64,000 nucleotides of DNA from UBA1479 sp963972065 (lineage in GTDB: Bacteria; Pseudomonadota; Alphaproteobacteria; Rhodospirillales; Casp-alpha2). Under the pieces are notes generated by a model. The model did not search any database, was not told where the DNA came from, and was given only the letters and a program-made list of their open reading frames with translations. Below, piece after piece: positions 27,130-36,622 of the stretch; positions within the stretch are counted from its first letter, which is position 1, and each line of letters opens with the position of its first letter. The position numbers and the translations under genes are program-made. The DNA is taken from NCBI GenBank assembly GCA_963972065.1, contig CAXAVJ010000005.1, positions 1 to 64,000 on the forward strand, in the 5' to 3' direction.

Positions 27130-27143
27130 CGGATTGTATACGT
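27130..27143. promoter_or_regulatory. GTATAC palindrome upstream of FAA hydrolase
   Basis: GTATAC at 27136-27141, within GGATTGTATACG. Read on the minus strand it gives GTATACAATCC, the same as the 15-kb site. It lies 65 bp before the FAA hydrolase ATG. Confidence 0.45.
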
Positions 27144-27242
27144 TTCAACGGGGGGCGACATTAAACAGGCAGCGTCGCGCATGGCAACAGAACGCGATGA
27201 CGCAGTGCAGCGAAAGCGGGGTTTTTTCCGGGTCGTGGAAAT

Positions 27243-27261
27243 GGCGGGGGGGAATCCCGCC
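27243..27261 (-). terminator. Possible terminator after the stress-protein gene
   Basis: GGCGGG and CCCGCC form a short stem 10 bases after the universal stress protein stop; on the minus strand it is followed by ATTTCC. It is a plausible end of the oxalate operon but lacks a long T run. Confidence 0.35.
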
Positions 27262-27271
27262 GTATCGGAAT

Positions 27272-28126
27272 TTAGTGGTGGAAGAGAACCGGAATTTCGG
27301 CCTTCTCGACCACGTATTGGGTGACGCCGCCGATTTTGAAGTCGTGGCGGCGGGCATGGGCATAGCCGCCCATCAACAACAGATCGATGCCGTTGTCGGC
27401 ACAAGCCTTCAGCAGCGTCTGGCCGACCTCGTGCGGATCGCAATCGAGAATTTGGGTCTCGCTTTTCTTGCCGTGCCAGCGCAGGTATTCGGCAAGGTCC
27501 GACGCGGGAAGCTCATCACCATGGGTTTCCGGCGCCGACAGGATCAGCAGCTTTTCCGCCCCTTCGACGATCGGCCGGGACGACGTGACGGCGGCCGAAA
27601 TCTCGGCGCTGCCGTTCCAGGCGATGGCGATGTTCCGGCCGATCTCCTTGGTGTCCCGGGGCGGGACGCAGATTACCGGCTTGCCGGTTTCCATGAGGGC
27701 CGCCTCGAAGGTGTTAACACCCAACTGTCCATCGGGCTGGGCAACGAAGATCACGTCGGTCAGACGGCCCCGGCGGGCGACGACGTTGGCTTGGCGGCCC
27801 TTCTCCTCGTGCCACGAGGCGGACACGCCCTTCACGCCGTTGCGTGGCTCTGTGATGTTCGCGATGCCGTGGCGTTCGCAATAATCCACGTACAACTTTT
27901 TGACCCGAGTCTCTTCGTCAGCCGCATGAGTTTCCGCGATCTCGTTCACCACGTCACGCACGCCGGCCAGGGTCGCGCCGTAGGCCAGCATGTCCTGGGA
28001 GCCCATTCGGGCGTGGACAACGTCAATATGGGCATCGAATTTCTTCGCAAGCGCCACCGCGGCATTCAGGACCAGTTCGCCCTTACCGTCACCACGCACG
28101 GGAACAAGAATATTTCGGATGCTCAT
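27272..28126 (-). CDS. Universal stress protein with tandem USP domains
   Basis: Cytoplasmic UspE-like protein of 284 residues. The first domain starts MSIRNILVPVRGDGKGE and ends near GKPVICVPP. The second (about 160-284) has NIAIAWNGSAEISAAV and ends with VVEKAEIPVLFHH. A GGYAHAR stretch near the end is the usual phosphate loop neighbourhood, although the classic GxxGx9GS is not clear, so ATP binding is uncertain. It is the last gene after fhs, separated by a hairpin, and likely protects or tunes metabolism under stress (inference). Confidence 0.88.
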   Translation of the reverse strand: MSIRNILVPVRGDGKGELVLNAAVALAKKFDAHIDVVHARMGSQDMLAYGATLAGVRDVVNEIAETHAADEETRVKKLYVDYCERHGIANITEPRNGVKGVSASWHEEKGRQANVVARRGRLTDVIFVAQPDGQLGVNTFEAALMETGKPVICVPPRDTKEIGRNIAIAWNGSAEISAAVTSSRPIVEGAEKLLILSAPETHGDELPASDLAEYLRWHGKKSETQILDCDPHEVGQTLLKACADNGIDLLLMGGYAHARRHDFKIGGVTQYVVEKAEIPVLFHH

Positions 28127-28145
28127 GGTCGTCCTCCCCTTATGG

Positions 28146-28181
28146 CCGGACCGCCCCGACCGAAATGGCCGGGGCGGCCGG
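28146..28181 (-). other. Intercistronic hairpin between fhs and the stress-protein gene
   Basis: CCGG-A-CCGCCCCG pairs with CGGGGCGG-CCGG around an 11-nt loop. No T run follows, so it is more likely an mRNA-processing or attenuation hairpin than a full terminator. It could lower expression of the downstream gene. Confidence 0.55.
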
Positions 28182-28204
28182 AATTGGTCAGATCACTCTA
28201 GCGT

Positions 28205-29878
28205 CTAGAACAGGCCCTCGATTTGACCTTGATCATTCAGATAGATGTTATTCGCCGACGGCACCTTGGGCAGACCCGGCATCGTCATGATGGCGCCGGT
28301 CACGGCAACGATGAATTCGGCCCCCGCCGACAGCCGCAGTTCGCGGATCGGCACGGTGAAGCCCGTGGGCGCACCCTTGGCGTCCGGATCGGTCGAGAAG
28401 CTGTATTGCGTCTTCGCCATGCAGACCGGGAAATGTCCGTAATCTTTCTGCAATTCCGCGAAACGCTTTTCGATCGCGCCGTCGCAGGTGATGCCGTCGC
28501 CGCCGTAGATTTTCTTGACGATGGTTTCGACCTTGTCGCGCAGCGACATGTCGTCCGGATACAGCGGCTTGAAATCGGCAACGCCGGAATCGGCCAGTTC
28601 GACAACATGCTTCGCCAGTTCTTCCGTGCCGGCACTGCCGTCCGCCCAATGGGTGGCGATGAAGGCTTTCACGCCTTCGGCCTCGGCCGCGGCCTTCACG
28701 GCCTGCAGTTCGGCGTCCGTGTCGGTGATGAAGTTGTTGATGCAAACCGTCACCGGCACACCGAACTGCTTGGTGTTACGGATGTGGCGGACCAAGTTGT
28801 CGCAACCCTTCGTGACCGCGTCCACGTTTTCCGTACCCAGGTCGGCCTTGCCCACGCCGCCGTGCATCTTGAGCGCACGCACGGTGGCGACGATGACCGC
28901 CGCCGCCGGCTTGAGACCCGCCTTGCGGCACTTGATGTCGAAGAACTTCTCGGCCCCCAGATCGGCGCCGAAGCCGGCCTCCGTCACCACATAGTCGGCA
29001 AGCTTGAGCGCCGACTTGGTCGCGATGACCGAGTTGCAGCCATGCGCGATGTTGGCGAACGGACCGCCATGGATGAAGGCCGGGTTGTTTTCCAACGTCT
29101 GCACCAGGTTCGGCGCGATGGCTTCCTTGAGCAGCACCGACATCGGGCCCGGGCCTTTGACGTCGCGGGCGTAGATCGGCTCGCGGTTGCGGTTGTGGCC
29201 GATCACGATGTTGCCGATCCGCTCCGTCAGGTCCTTCAGGCTGGTCGCCAGGCAGAAGATCGCCATGATTTCCGACGCCACGACGATGTCGAAACCGTCT
29301 TCGCGGGGGAAGCCGTTGGCGACGCCACCCAGCGAGTTGGTGATCTGGCGCAGCGCCCGGTCGTTCATGTCGACGACGCGCTTGAAGGCGACGCGGCGGC
29401 TGTCGATGGCCGGCTCCAGCCCCCAGTAGATGTGGTTGTCGATCAGCGCTGCCAGCAGGTTGTGGGCAATGCCGATGGCGTGGAAGTCACCCGTGAAATG
29501 CAGGTTGATGTCTTCCATCGGCACCACCTGGGCATAACCGCCGCCGGCGGCCCCGCCCTTCATGCCGAAGCAGGGGCCGAGGGAAGGTTCGCGGACACAG
29601 ATCATGGCCTTCTTGCCGATCTTGTTCAAACCGTCGCCCAGGCCCACGGTGGTCGTGGTCTTGCCTTCTCCGGCGGGGGTCGGGGTCACGGCGGTGACCA
29701 GGATCAGCTTGCCGTCGGGGTTGCCCTCCAACGACTTCAGGTAGTTCATGTCGACCTTGGCCTTGTGCGGGCCGTACTGCAGCAGCGCGTCGCCGGGAAT
29801 GCCCAGCTTCTCGGCGCCGACATCGGCGATCGGCTTCATGGTAGCTTCGCGGGCGATTTCGATATCACTTTTGGGCAT
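28205..29878 (-). CDS. fhs: Formate-tetrahydrofolate ligase
   Basis: Cytoplasmic enzyme: formate + ATP + THF gives 10-formyl-THF + ADP + Pi. The 557 residues begin MPKSDIEIAREATMKPI. The P-loop is TPTPAGEGKTTTT (about 65-77), followed by REPSLGPCFGMKGGAAGGGY and NLHFTGDFHAIGIAHNLL, all hallmarks of Fhs. Its place behind oxc, frc and the formyltransferase-like gene implies that formate made from oxalate is captured into one-carbon metabolism. Confidence 0.97.
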   Translation of the reverse strand: MPKSDIEIAREATMKPIADVGAEKLGIPGDALLQYGPHKAKVDMNYLKSLEGNPDGKLILVTAVTPTPAGEGKTTTTVGLGDGLNKIGKKAMICVREPSLGPCFGMKGGAAGGGYAQVVPMEDINLHFTGDFHAIGIAHNLLAALIDNHIYWGLEPAIDSRRVAFKRVVDMNDRALRQITNSLGGVANGFPREDGFDIVVASEIMAIFCLATSLKDLTERIGNIVIGHNRNREPIYARDVKGPGPMSVLLKEAIAPNLVQTLENNPAFIHGGPFANIAHGCNSVIATKSALKLADYVVTEAGFGADLGAEKFFDIKCRKAGLKPAAAVIVATVRALKMHGGVGKADLGTENVDAVTKGCDNLVRHIRNTKQFGVPVTVCINNFITDTDAELQAVKAAAEAEGVKAFIATHWADGSAGTEELAKHVVELADSGVADFKPLYPDDMSLRDKVETIVKKIYGGDGITCDGAIEKRFAELQKDYGHFPVCMAKTQYSFSTDPDAKGAPTGFTVPIRELRLSAGAEFIVAVTGAIMTMPGLPKVPSANNIYLNDQGQIEGLF

Positions 29879-29952
29879 GGTTTCCTCTCGCGTCCCTCTT
29901 TCGGGATCTCTGGAGCCTGGGTTGTTTCCTCTGGGTCTGTGGCGGCCGCCGG

Positions 29953-30876
29953 TCAGGCGCCCAGCACCTTCCCCTTCTGCAGGCCGACTTTGGCCACGTA
30001 TTCGGCTGCGGTGATCTTCTTGTCGTCGTGGGGACGCAGACGCATCACCTTGACGGCACCGCCGGGGGCGGCGACCAGAATGTGATCGTCTTCGATGCCG
30101 ACGACCTCACCCGGTTTGCCCCCGGTGTCGCCGTCCACTTTGCGGGAATCAAAGATCGACAGTTCGTTGCCGTCGATGGTGGTCCAGGCACCCGGCTGCG
30201 GGTTGCAGCCGCGGATCTGATTGTAGACCTCGGCCACGGGCTTCGACCAATCGATCTGCATGTCCTTCTTGCGGCACCAGGATTCGTAAGTGGCTTCGTC
30301 CTCGTTCTGGGGAATTTTCGGCGGATTACCGGCCTTCACCATGTCGATGGCTTCCAGCATCATCGCCACGCCACGGTCGAAGATCTTGCCGAAGTAGATG
30401 TCGCCCAACGTGTCGTCGGGGCCGATCGCGACCTTGTCCTGATGCAGGATGAAACCTTCGTCCAGGCCGTCGTCGGGCCAGAAGATGGTGATCCCCGTTT
30501 CCGTCGCACCGCCGATGATCGGCCAGTTGATGGACGACGGGCCGCGATGCTTCGGCAGCAGGGACGGATGGAAGCAGATCGAGCCGTGAGTCGGAATGTC
30601 GCGGGCTTCTTCCGGCACGAAGATGATCATATAGGCCATCACCATCAGGTCGGCGTTCAGGGACCGCATGTGATCCAGAACTTCCTGGTCCGTGTAATTG
30701 GGCGGCTGGAACAAAGGCAGGCCCTTTTCCACGGCGAATTCCTTCACCGGGTCGACGGGTTTTCCTTCCTTGTCGGGGGCGCAGAAAACGCCAACGATTT
30801 CGTCCGCACCCTTCTCCAGAATCGCTTCCAACGTGGCCTTGCCGAAGGCCTGCTGGCCGTTAAGGATCAAACGCAT
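29953..30876 (-). CDS. Stand-alone 10-formyl-THF hydrolase/formyltransferase-like enzyme
   Basis: Formyltransferase-fold protein of 307 residues. The active-site blocks are HGSICFHPSLLPKHRGPSS (catalytic His about 106) and IFWPDDGLDEGFI (catalytic Asp). These blocks, the early GVFCAPDKEGKPVDPVK stretch and the roughly 310-residue length resemble the N-terminal hydrolase domain of 10-formyl-THF dehydrogenase (ALDH1L) more than methionyl-tRNA formyltransferase. The reaction here is unproven: formyl-THF hydrolysis or formyl transfer. ATG 30876 follows GGGAGGACCC. It lies between frc and fhs. Confidence 0.8.
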   Translation of the reverse strand: MRLILNGQQAFGKATLEAILEKGADEIVGVFCAPDKEGKPVDPVKEFAVEKGLPLFQPPNYTDQEVLDHMRSLNADLMVMAYMIIFVPEEARDIPTHGSICFHPSLLPKHRGPSSINWPIIGGATETGITIFWPDDGLDEGFILHQDKVAIGPDDTLGDIYFGKIFDRGVAMMLEAIDMVKAGNPPKIPQNEDEATYESWCRKKDMQIDWSKPVAEVYNQIRGCNPQPGAWTTIDGNELSIFDSRKVDGDTGGKPGEVVGIEDDHILVAAPGGAVKVMRLRPHDDKKITAAEYVAKVGLQKGKVLGA

Positions 30877-30925
30877 GAGGGTCCTCCCTTGGGGATCTTT
30901 GTGTTTCGCAGCGAACGGAGGGCGG

Positions 30926-32170
30926 TCAGACCGCGCCGCCCGTCTTCGCGGCTTCGATTTCATCCGAGTTCAGGCCGATTTCCGCCAGGATTTCGTCCGT
31001 GTGCTCACCCAACAACGGTGACCGCTTCACGTCGGCCGGGCAGTCGGACAGCTTGATCGGGTTGCCGACCGTGAGGTAGGCGCCGCGTTCCGGATGATCG
31101 ACCTCGACCACCGTGCCGGTGTCGCGCAGGCTCGGCTCCTCGGCGATTTCCTTCATCGACAGGATCGGGCCGACGGGGATGTCCAGCGGATTGCAGATTT
31201 CCATGACCTCGAACTTGGTCTTGGTCATGGTCCAGTCCTCGATCGCGCCGAATATCTGGTTGAGACGCGGCAGGCGCGCCTTCGGCGTGGCGAAATCCTC
31301 GTCCGTCTTCCATTCGGGCTTGCCGATGACGTCGCAGATCTTCTCCCACACCGCGGCCTGGGTGATGAAGTAGGTATAGGCGTTGGGATCGGTTTCCCAG
31401 CCCTTGCACTTGAGGATGCGGCCCGGCTGGCCGCCGCCGGAATCGTTGCCCGCACGCGGCGTGGCGTCGCCGAATTCGATGCCTTCGCCGAACTGGGAAT
31501 ATTCGGTCAGCGGACCGGCCTTCAGGCGCTGCTGGTCGCGCAGCTTGACGCGGCACAGGTTGAGGACACTGTCCTGCATGGCGCATTCGACGCGCTGCCC
31601 CTTGCCGGAATGGGTGCGCTGATACAACGCCGTGACGATGCCCAGCGCCAGATGCAGGCCCGTGCCGCTGTCGCCGATCTGGGCGCCCGTGACCATGGGA
31701 ACATCGCCCAGCATGCCGGTCGTCGAGGCCGAGCCGCCGGCGCATTGCGCGACGTTCTCATAGACCTTGCATTCCGAATAGGGGCCGGGGCCGAACCCCT
31801 TGACCGAGGCATAGATCATGCGCGGATTGATTTCCTGGATCTTCTCCCAGGAAAAGCCCATGCGATCGAGGGCGCCCGGGGCGAAGTTCTCGACCATCAC
31901 GTCGCAATGCTGGATCAGCTTGGTGAAGATCGCCTTGCCCTCGTCGGACTTGGTGTTCAGCGTCACCGAGCGCTTGTTGTGGTTCAGCATGGTGAAGTAG
32001 AGCGAGTCGGCGCCGGGCACGTCGACCAGCTGCTTGCGGGTTGCATCACCAACACCCGGACGTTCCACCTTGATTACATCGGCCCCGAACCAGGCCAGAA
32101 GCTGGGTACAGGTGGGACCCGACTGCACATGGGTCATGTCCAGAATTTTGACGCCTTCGAGAGCTTTCAT
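30926..32170 (-). CDS. frc: Formyl-CoA:oxalate CoA-transferase
   Basis: Class III CoA-transferase moving CoA from formyl-CoA to oxalate. The 414 residues begin MKALEGVKILDMTHVQSGPT. The catalytic Asp lies in GAQIGDSGTGLH (Asp about 167, matching Asp169 of Oxalobacter Frc). The glycine-rich lid loop appears as NDSGGGQPG near residue 245. Adjacent oxc makes the oxalate assignment strong. It follows oxc by 41 bases. Confidence 0.95.
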   Translation of the reverse strand: MKALEGVKILDMTHVQSGPTCTQLLAWFGADVIKVERPGVGDATRKQLVDVPGADSLYFTMLNHNKRSVTLNTKSDEGKAIFTKLIQHCDVMVENFAPGALDRMGFSWEKIQEINPRMIYASVKGFGPGPYSECKVYENVAQCAGGSASTTGMLGDVPMVTGAQIGDSGTGLHLALGIVTALYQRTHSGKGQRVECAMQDSVLNLCRVKLRDQQRLKAGPLTEYSQFGEGIEFGDATPRAGNDSGGGQPGRILKCKGWETDPNAYTYFITQAAVWEKICDVIGKPEWKTDEDFATPKARLPRLNQIFGAIEDWTMTKTKFEVMEICNPLDIPVGPILSMKEIAEEPSLRDTGTVVEVDHPERGAYLTVGNPIKLSDCPADVKRSPLLGEHTDEILAEIGLNSDEIEAAKTGGAV

Positions 32171-32211
32171 TGTTCGTTCCCGTTATTCAGTTTTGATCGA
32201 ATAGAGCTGCG

Positions 32212-33951
32212 TTACTTCTTCGCGACGACGCTCTGCGGGTTCAGGTTGCCGATGCGACCGCTTTCGGTGCCGGCGTTTTCATCAATGACGGCGTTGACCA
32301 GGGCCGGCCGGCCGGCCTTGATGGCCTCCGTCACCGCCTGGTTCAGTTCGTCCGGGGATGTCGCGTAGAAGCCGAGACCACCGAAGGCCTCCATCATCTT
32401 GTCGTAGCGCGCATCCTTGACGAACACGGTCGGCGCCACATCGGCGCCACCGGTCGGGTTCTTGTCGGTGCCGCGGTAGATGCCGCCGTTGTTGAACACG
32501 ACAACACAGACCGGCAGGTTGTAGCGGCAGATGGTTTCGATCTCCATGCCCGAGAAGCCGAAGGCGCTGTCGCCCTCGATGCAAAGCACCTGCTCGCCGG
32601 TTTCGACCGCGGCCGCGATGGCCTGGCCCATGCCGATGCCCATGACGCCCCAGGTGCCGACGTCCAGGCGCTTGCGCGGCTTGAACATATCGATAATGGA
32701 ACGCGCGAAATCGAGGGTATTGGCGCCTTCGTTGACCAGCACCATGTCCGGGTTCGCCGCGACGATGCGCTTGAGCACGCCGAGGGCGCCATGGAAGTCC
32801 ATGGGCACGTTGTTGTTCTGCAGACGCGGCGCCATTTTTTCGACGTTGGCGTCACGCTTGGCCTTGACCGCGTTGATCCAATCGGACGGCGGGGTTTTCC
32901 AGTCGCCGCCCATGCCGTCGAGCAGCAAGCCGACGCAGGACGCGATGTCACCGACCATCGGGGCGGCGATTTCGACGTTGGAATCCATTTCCTTGGGATC
33001 GATGTCGATATGCACGAACTCCTTCGGCGCGTCGCCCCACTGCTTGCCCTTGCCATGGCTGAGCAACCAGTTGAGCCGGGCGCCGATCAGCATGACCGTG
33101 TCCGATTCCTTCAGAACCAGGGAGCGCGCGGCGCCGGCGTAAAGATCGTGATCGTCCGGCAGCAGACCCTTCGCCATGCTCATGGCGATGTAGGGAATGC
33201 CGGATTTTTCGACGAGTTCGCGGATCTTGTCGTCGGCCTGGGAATAGGCAGCACCCTTGCCCAAGATGATGAGCGGCTTCTTGGCCGACTTCAGGACGTC
33301 GAGCGCGCGGGTGACCGCTTCCGGTGCCGGCAGCTGCGCCGGGGCCGGGTCGATGACCTTGACCAGCGACTGCTGGCCCTTCAGAGCGTCCATGGTCTGG
33401 CCCAGAAGGGCGGCCGGCAGGTCGAGGTAGACCCCGCCCGGGCGGCCCGAGACGGCGGCCCGGATGGCGCGGGCGACGGCGATGCCGATGTCTTCGGCAT
33501 GCAGCACACGATAGGCCGCCTTGCACAGCGGCTTGGCGATGGCGAGCTGGTCCATTTCCTCGTAGTCGCCCTGCATCAGGTCGACGATTTCCCGTTCGGA
33601 CGAGCCCGAAATCAGGATCATCGGGTAACAGTTGGTCGTGGCATGGGCCAACGAGGTCAGGCCGTTGAGGAAGCCCGGCGCCGAAACGGTCAGGCACACG
33701 CCCGGCTTCTGGGTCAGGTAGCCGGCGATCGCGGCGGCGTAGCCAGCGTGCTGTTCGTGGCGGAACGACAGAACGCGCATGCCCTCGGCCTGCATGAAGC
33801 GGCCCAGATCGGTGATCGGAATCCCCGGCACGTTATAGATGTTGGTGATACCGTTCAGCTTCAACGCGTCGATGACGAGGTGAAAACCGTCCGTAAGCGT
33901 GCCGGCCTCGGGGGCCTCCTGCGCCTGGGTATCGGTTGCCGTATTTGCCAT
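32212..33951 (-). CDS. oxc: Oxalyl-CoA decarboxylase (ThDP-dependent)
   Basis: Decarboxylates oxalyl-CoA to formyl-CoA + CO2. The 579 residues have the three ThDP-enzyme domains: the catalytic Glu in SFRHEQHAGYAAA (about Glu66), the central domain with KKPLIILGKGAAYSQ, and the ThDP-binding motif EGDSAFGFSGMEIETICRYN. Length and motifs match Oxc, not acetolactate synthase. First structural gene of the oxalate operon, downstream of the GntR-type regulator gene. Confidence 0.96.
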   Translation of the reverse strand: MANTATDTQAQEAPEAGTLTDGFHLVIDALKLNGITNIYNVPGIPITDLGRFMQAEGMRVLSFRHEQHAGYAAAIAGYLTQKPGVCLTVSAPGFLNGLTSLAHATTNCYPMILISGSSEREIVDLMQGDYEEMDQLAIAKPLCKAAYRVLHAEDIGIAVARAIRAAVSGRPGGVYLDLPAALLGQTMDALKGQQSLVKVIDPAPAQLPAPEAVTRALDVLKSAKKPLIILGKGAAYSQADDKIRELVEKSGIPYIAMSMAKGLLPDDHDLYAGAARSLVLKESDTVMLIGARLNWLLSHGKGKQWGDAPKEFVHIDIDPKEMDSNVEIAAPMVGDIASCVGLLLDGMGGDWKTPPSDWINAVKAKRDANVEKMAPRLQNNNVPMDFHGALGVLKRIVAANPDMVLVNEGANTLDFARSIIDMFKPRKRLDVGTWGVMGIGMGQAIAAAVETGEQVLCIEGDSAFGFSGMEIETICRYNLPVCVVVFNNGGIYRGTDKNPTGGADVAPTVFVKDARYDKMMEAFGGLGFYATSPDELNQAVTEAIKAGRPALVNAVIDENAGTESGRIGNLNPQSVVAKK

Positions 33952-34037
33952 TTCTTTGTTCTCCCTTGCGGTCTCTGCTGGACCGAAGTCAGGCCCCCGT
34001 CTGCCGATGGCGGACCGGGATGCCCGACGGATTGTCC

Positions 34038-34766
34038 CTAGTCCAAGTAATCCACGTGTTGTTCGATATGCCGGGCCAAGTTCATGGAATGCTCCCGGAC
34101 CAGCCGTTCAGCCAGCTCTGCGTCCCGTTGTTCGAGCGCCTCAATGATATGCATATGGTCGATCACCGACCGCTTGGCGCGGTCGCCTTCGGAAATGGTG
34201 CGGGCGCGGATCGAACGCATATGGATAAACAGGTTGTCGGACATATCCTGAATCAGCTTGCAGCCGCCGAGTTTCAGGATTGCCTGATGGAAACGGATGT
34301 TCTTCGACGAATATTCGTCGATGGCGGCTTTGGCCTCTTCGCTTTCGACGTCCGCGAACATGGTGCGCAGTTCGGCGATGCCCTCGTCGGACGCGACCTC
34401 GGTCGCCAACCGCGCGGCCATGCTTTCCAGCGCCGCCCAAACGGTAATCAATTCCAGGACCTCGCGCTTGGTCTTGCGGACGATGAAGACACCCTTGCGC
34501 GGAACGATATGAACCAGGCCTTCCTGTTCCAAACGGGCCAGGGCTTCGCGGATCGGCGTGCGGCTGATCTCAAGCTGTTCGGAAAGTTTTCGTTCGTCAA
34601 GCCGAAGCTCGGCGTCCTCGGCATAGATGTTCATTGAGGTGATCGCCCGCCTCAAGGAATCGTAAATTCGGTCCTTAAGAGAAAAGTTCGCGTCGATCGG
34701 CTGAACGACCAGTCCGGACGCCCCCGTCGCTTCCGTATCGGCGATGCTTTCGGCTTCTCTTTCCAT
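34038..34766 (-). CDS. GntR-family regulator with FCD domain (FadR subfamily)
   Basis: Transcription factor of 242 residues. The winged HTH (about 28-95) contains LDERKLSEQLEISRTPIREALARLEQEGLV. The C-terminal FCD all-helical ligand domain follows, with Asp/His residues (e.g. IRFHQAI, REHSMNLARH) that usually bind a metal and an organic acid. It lies 86 bases upstream of oxc on the same strand, so it may control the oxalate operon. A GTATAC palindrome lies about 95 bp before its start. Confidence 0.9.
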   Translation of the reverse strand: MEREAESIADTEATGASGLVVQPIDANFSLKDRIYDSLRRAITSMNIYAEDAELRLDERKLSEQLEISRTPIREALARLEQEGLVHIVPRKGVFIVRKTKREVLELITVWAALESMAARLATEVASDEGIAELRTMFADVESEEAKAAIDEYSSKNIRFHQAILKLGGCKLIQDMSDNLFIHMRSIRARTISEGDRAKRSVIDHMHIIEALEQRDAELAERLVREHSMNLARHIEQHVDYLD

Positions 34767-34860
34767 GGTTTTGTCCCGGGGAGTCCCCTAAGTTGATCGT
34801 GTTGCCGGCGGGTTCCCACTTACCCCTTGCCAGCTTGGCCGAGGGTATAGCCGCTTTCGC

Positions 34861-34878
34861 TGTGGTATACAATACACC
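34861..34878. promoter_or_regulatory. GTATAC palindrome upstream of the GntR/FCD gene
   Basis: TGTGGTATACAATACACC, with GTATAC at 34865-34870, about 95 bp before the regulator ATG. GntR-family autoregulation through such palindromes is common; direct binding here is inferred. Confidence 0.5.
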
Positions 34879-34969
34879 AGAAACCAGAAGCCAGCACTTT
34901 CCGCCCTTAACGTCACCTCCCACGCCATCCGGCGGAGCCGCCCCGCGACCCCGCCGTTACGGCTGCAAT

Positions 34970-36487
34970 TTATCCCGCCGCAGGCTTCTTACCGCGGATA
35001 CGACGCCACGCGGTCTGAAAAGCCGGCAGGAACAGAAGCACCAGCGCGATGATGGTGATCGGGCCGGCGATCGGCCGATTGAAGAACACCAAGACATCAC
35101 CCCCGGAAATCAACAAGGACTGGCGCAACGCCGGTTCGGCGATGGGGCCCAAAACGATGGCGAGCACCGCCGGCGCGACCGGGTAGTCCAACTTGCGCAT
35201 CAGATAACCGCCAATACCCAGGATCAGCATCAGCCAGACGTCGAACATGCGTTCCGTCGCGGCGTATCCGCCGACCATCGACAAGACGAAGATCAGCGGC
35301 GCCAAAATGGTGAACGGCGTCTTGAGAAACCACAGGAACAGCGGAATAAAAGCAATGTTGATGATGACCGCGAACAGGTTCGCGGCATAGAGCGAGGCAA
35401 TCAGCCCCCACACGAATTCCGTTTCCGTGACGAACAGGCGCGGTCCCGGTTGCAGGCCCCAGATGACCATGCCGCCCAGCAGCACCGCCGTTGTCGGCGA
35501 ACCGGGAATGCCCAGTGTCAGCATCGGCAGCAGCGAGCCCGTGGAGGCCGCATTGTTCGCGGCTTCCGGCGCAACCACACCCTCGACCGCCCCCTTGCCG
35601 AACATATGCGGCTCGCGCGACGTCATCTTCGCGACACCGTAGGCCATAAGAGAACCCGGCGTGGCGCCCGCCGCCGGCAGGATGCCGACGAAGAAGCCCA
35701 GGCTCGAACCCATCAGCCAGGCTTTCCAGGTGCCCCAGATGATCTTGAGATTGCTAATCACGCGTTCGACCGAAAGCGTCACCTTGGACATCATCGTCTC
35801 GCCGCGGCTGACCTCGATGGTCCACATCATTTCGCCGATGCCGTAGATGCCGATGGCCAGCACCAGGAAGTTGATCTTGGATTGGAAGCCGATCAGATCG
35901 AACAGCACCAGGCGCGGCTCGCCCGAGATGATGTCGAAACCGATGGCCGACATCACCATGCCGATACAGATTGAGAAGATCGTCTTCGCGATGTCGTCGC
36001 CGGACAGACCGACGAAAGTCGCGAAAGCCAGGATCATCAGCGCGAAGATTTCCGGATCACCGAAATCCAGAGCGACGGAGGCCAGGGGCGGCGCGAACAG
36101 AGTGAACAGGATGACCGAGATCGTGCCCCCGGCGAACGACGCCAGAGCCGCCGCGATCAGGGCCTTGTCGGCCTCGCCCTTCATGGCGAGCGGGCGCCCG
36201 TCGAAAGTCGTCGCAACGGCCGTCGAGGCGCCGGGAATACCCAACGTGATCGAGGATATGGCACCGCCGTACATCGCCCCGTAATAGAGCGCGGCCAGGA
36301 AGATAATGGCCGATGCGGGCGGCACCAGGAAGGTCATCGGCAGCAAGATGGCGACGCCGTTGACGGAGCCCAACCCGGGCATGGCGCCCACGAACAGGCC
36401 GACGACCACACCCAGCACGATCAGGCCGAGGTTCAGTGGCTCGAAAGCGACCAGAAAACCGTCTGACAGAAGACCGATAAGTTCCAT
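34970..36487 (-). CDS. tctA: Tripartite tricarboxylate transporter, large permease TctA
   Basis: Large membrane subunit (505 residues, about twelve hydrophobic segments) of a TTT-family secondary transporter driven by ion gradients. Family signatures are visible in AMPGLGSVNGVAILLPMTF near the N-terminus, GGAISSITLGIPGAST, and LTLGIPGSPTTAVLLGGM. Last gene of tctC-tctB-tctA. The transported acid is not known; proximity to the oxalate genes suggests a small dicarboxylate. Confidence 0.95.
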   Translation of the reverse strand: MELIGLLSDGFLVAFEPLNLGLIVLGVVVGLFVGAMPGLGSVNGVAILLPMTFLVPPASAIIFLAALYYGAMYGGAISSITLGIPGASTAVATTFDGRPLAMKGEADKALIAAALASFAGGTISVILFTLFAPPLASVALDFGDPEIFALMILAFATFVGLSGDDIAKTIFSICIGMVMSAIGFDIISGEPRLVLFDLIGFQSKINFLVLAIGIYGIGEMMWTIEVSRGETMMSKVTLSVERVISNLKIIWGTWKAWLMGSSLGFFVGILPAAGATPGSLMAYGVAKMTSREPHMFGKGAVEGVVAPEAANNAASTGSLLPMLTLGIPGSPTTAVLLGGMVIWGLQPGPRLFVTETEFVWGLIASLYAANLFAVIINIAFIPLFLWFLKTPFTILAPLIFVLSMVGGYAATERMFDVWLMLILGIGGYLMRKLDYPVAPAVLAIVLGPIAEPALRQSLLISGGDVLVFFNRPIAGPITIIALVLLFLPAFQTAWRRIRGKKPAAG

Positions 36488-36553
36488 TGTTCTTTACTTC
36501 GTTTCCCCGGACGGAGCCGGACGTTGCCGGCGGGCCGTCATGTTTCGTGGTTC

Positions 36554-36603
36554 CTGGTCTTTTGTAGACCAGAGAATTTTCCGCTCATGCCCCTTATGCC
36601 GGG
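36554..36603 (-). other. Hairpins in the tctB-tctA spacer
   Basis: CTGGTCT/AGACCAG (36554-36560 with 36566-36572) forms a 7-bp stem, and GCCCC/GGGGC lies just beside it. No T run follows on the minus strand. They probably modulate relative expression of the two permease subunits. Confidence 0.4.
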
Positions 36604-36622
36604 GCAACCCATCGTCGCAGGT

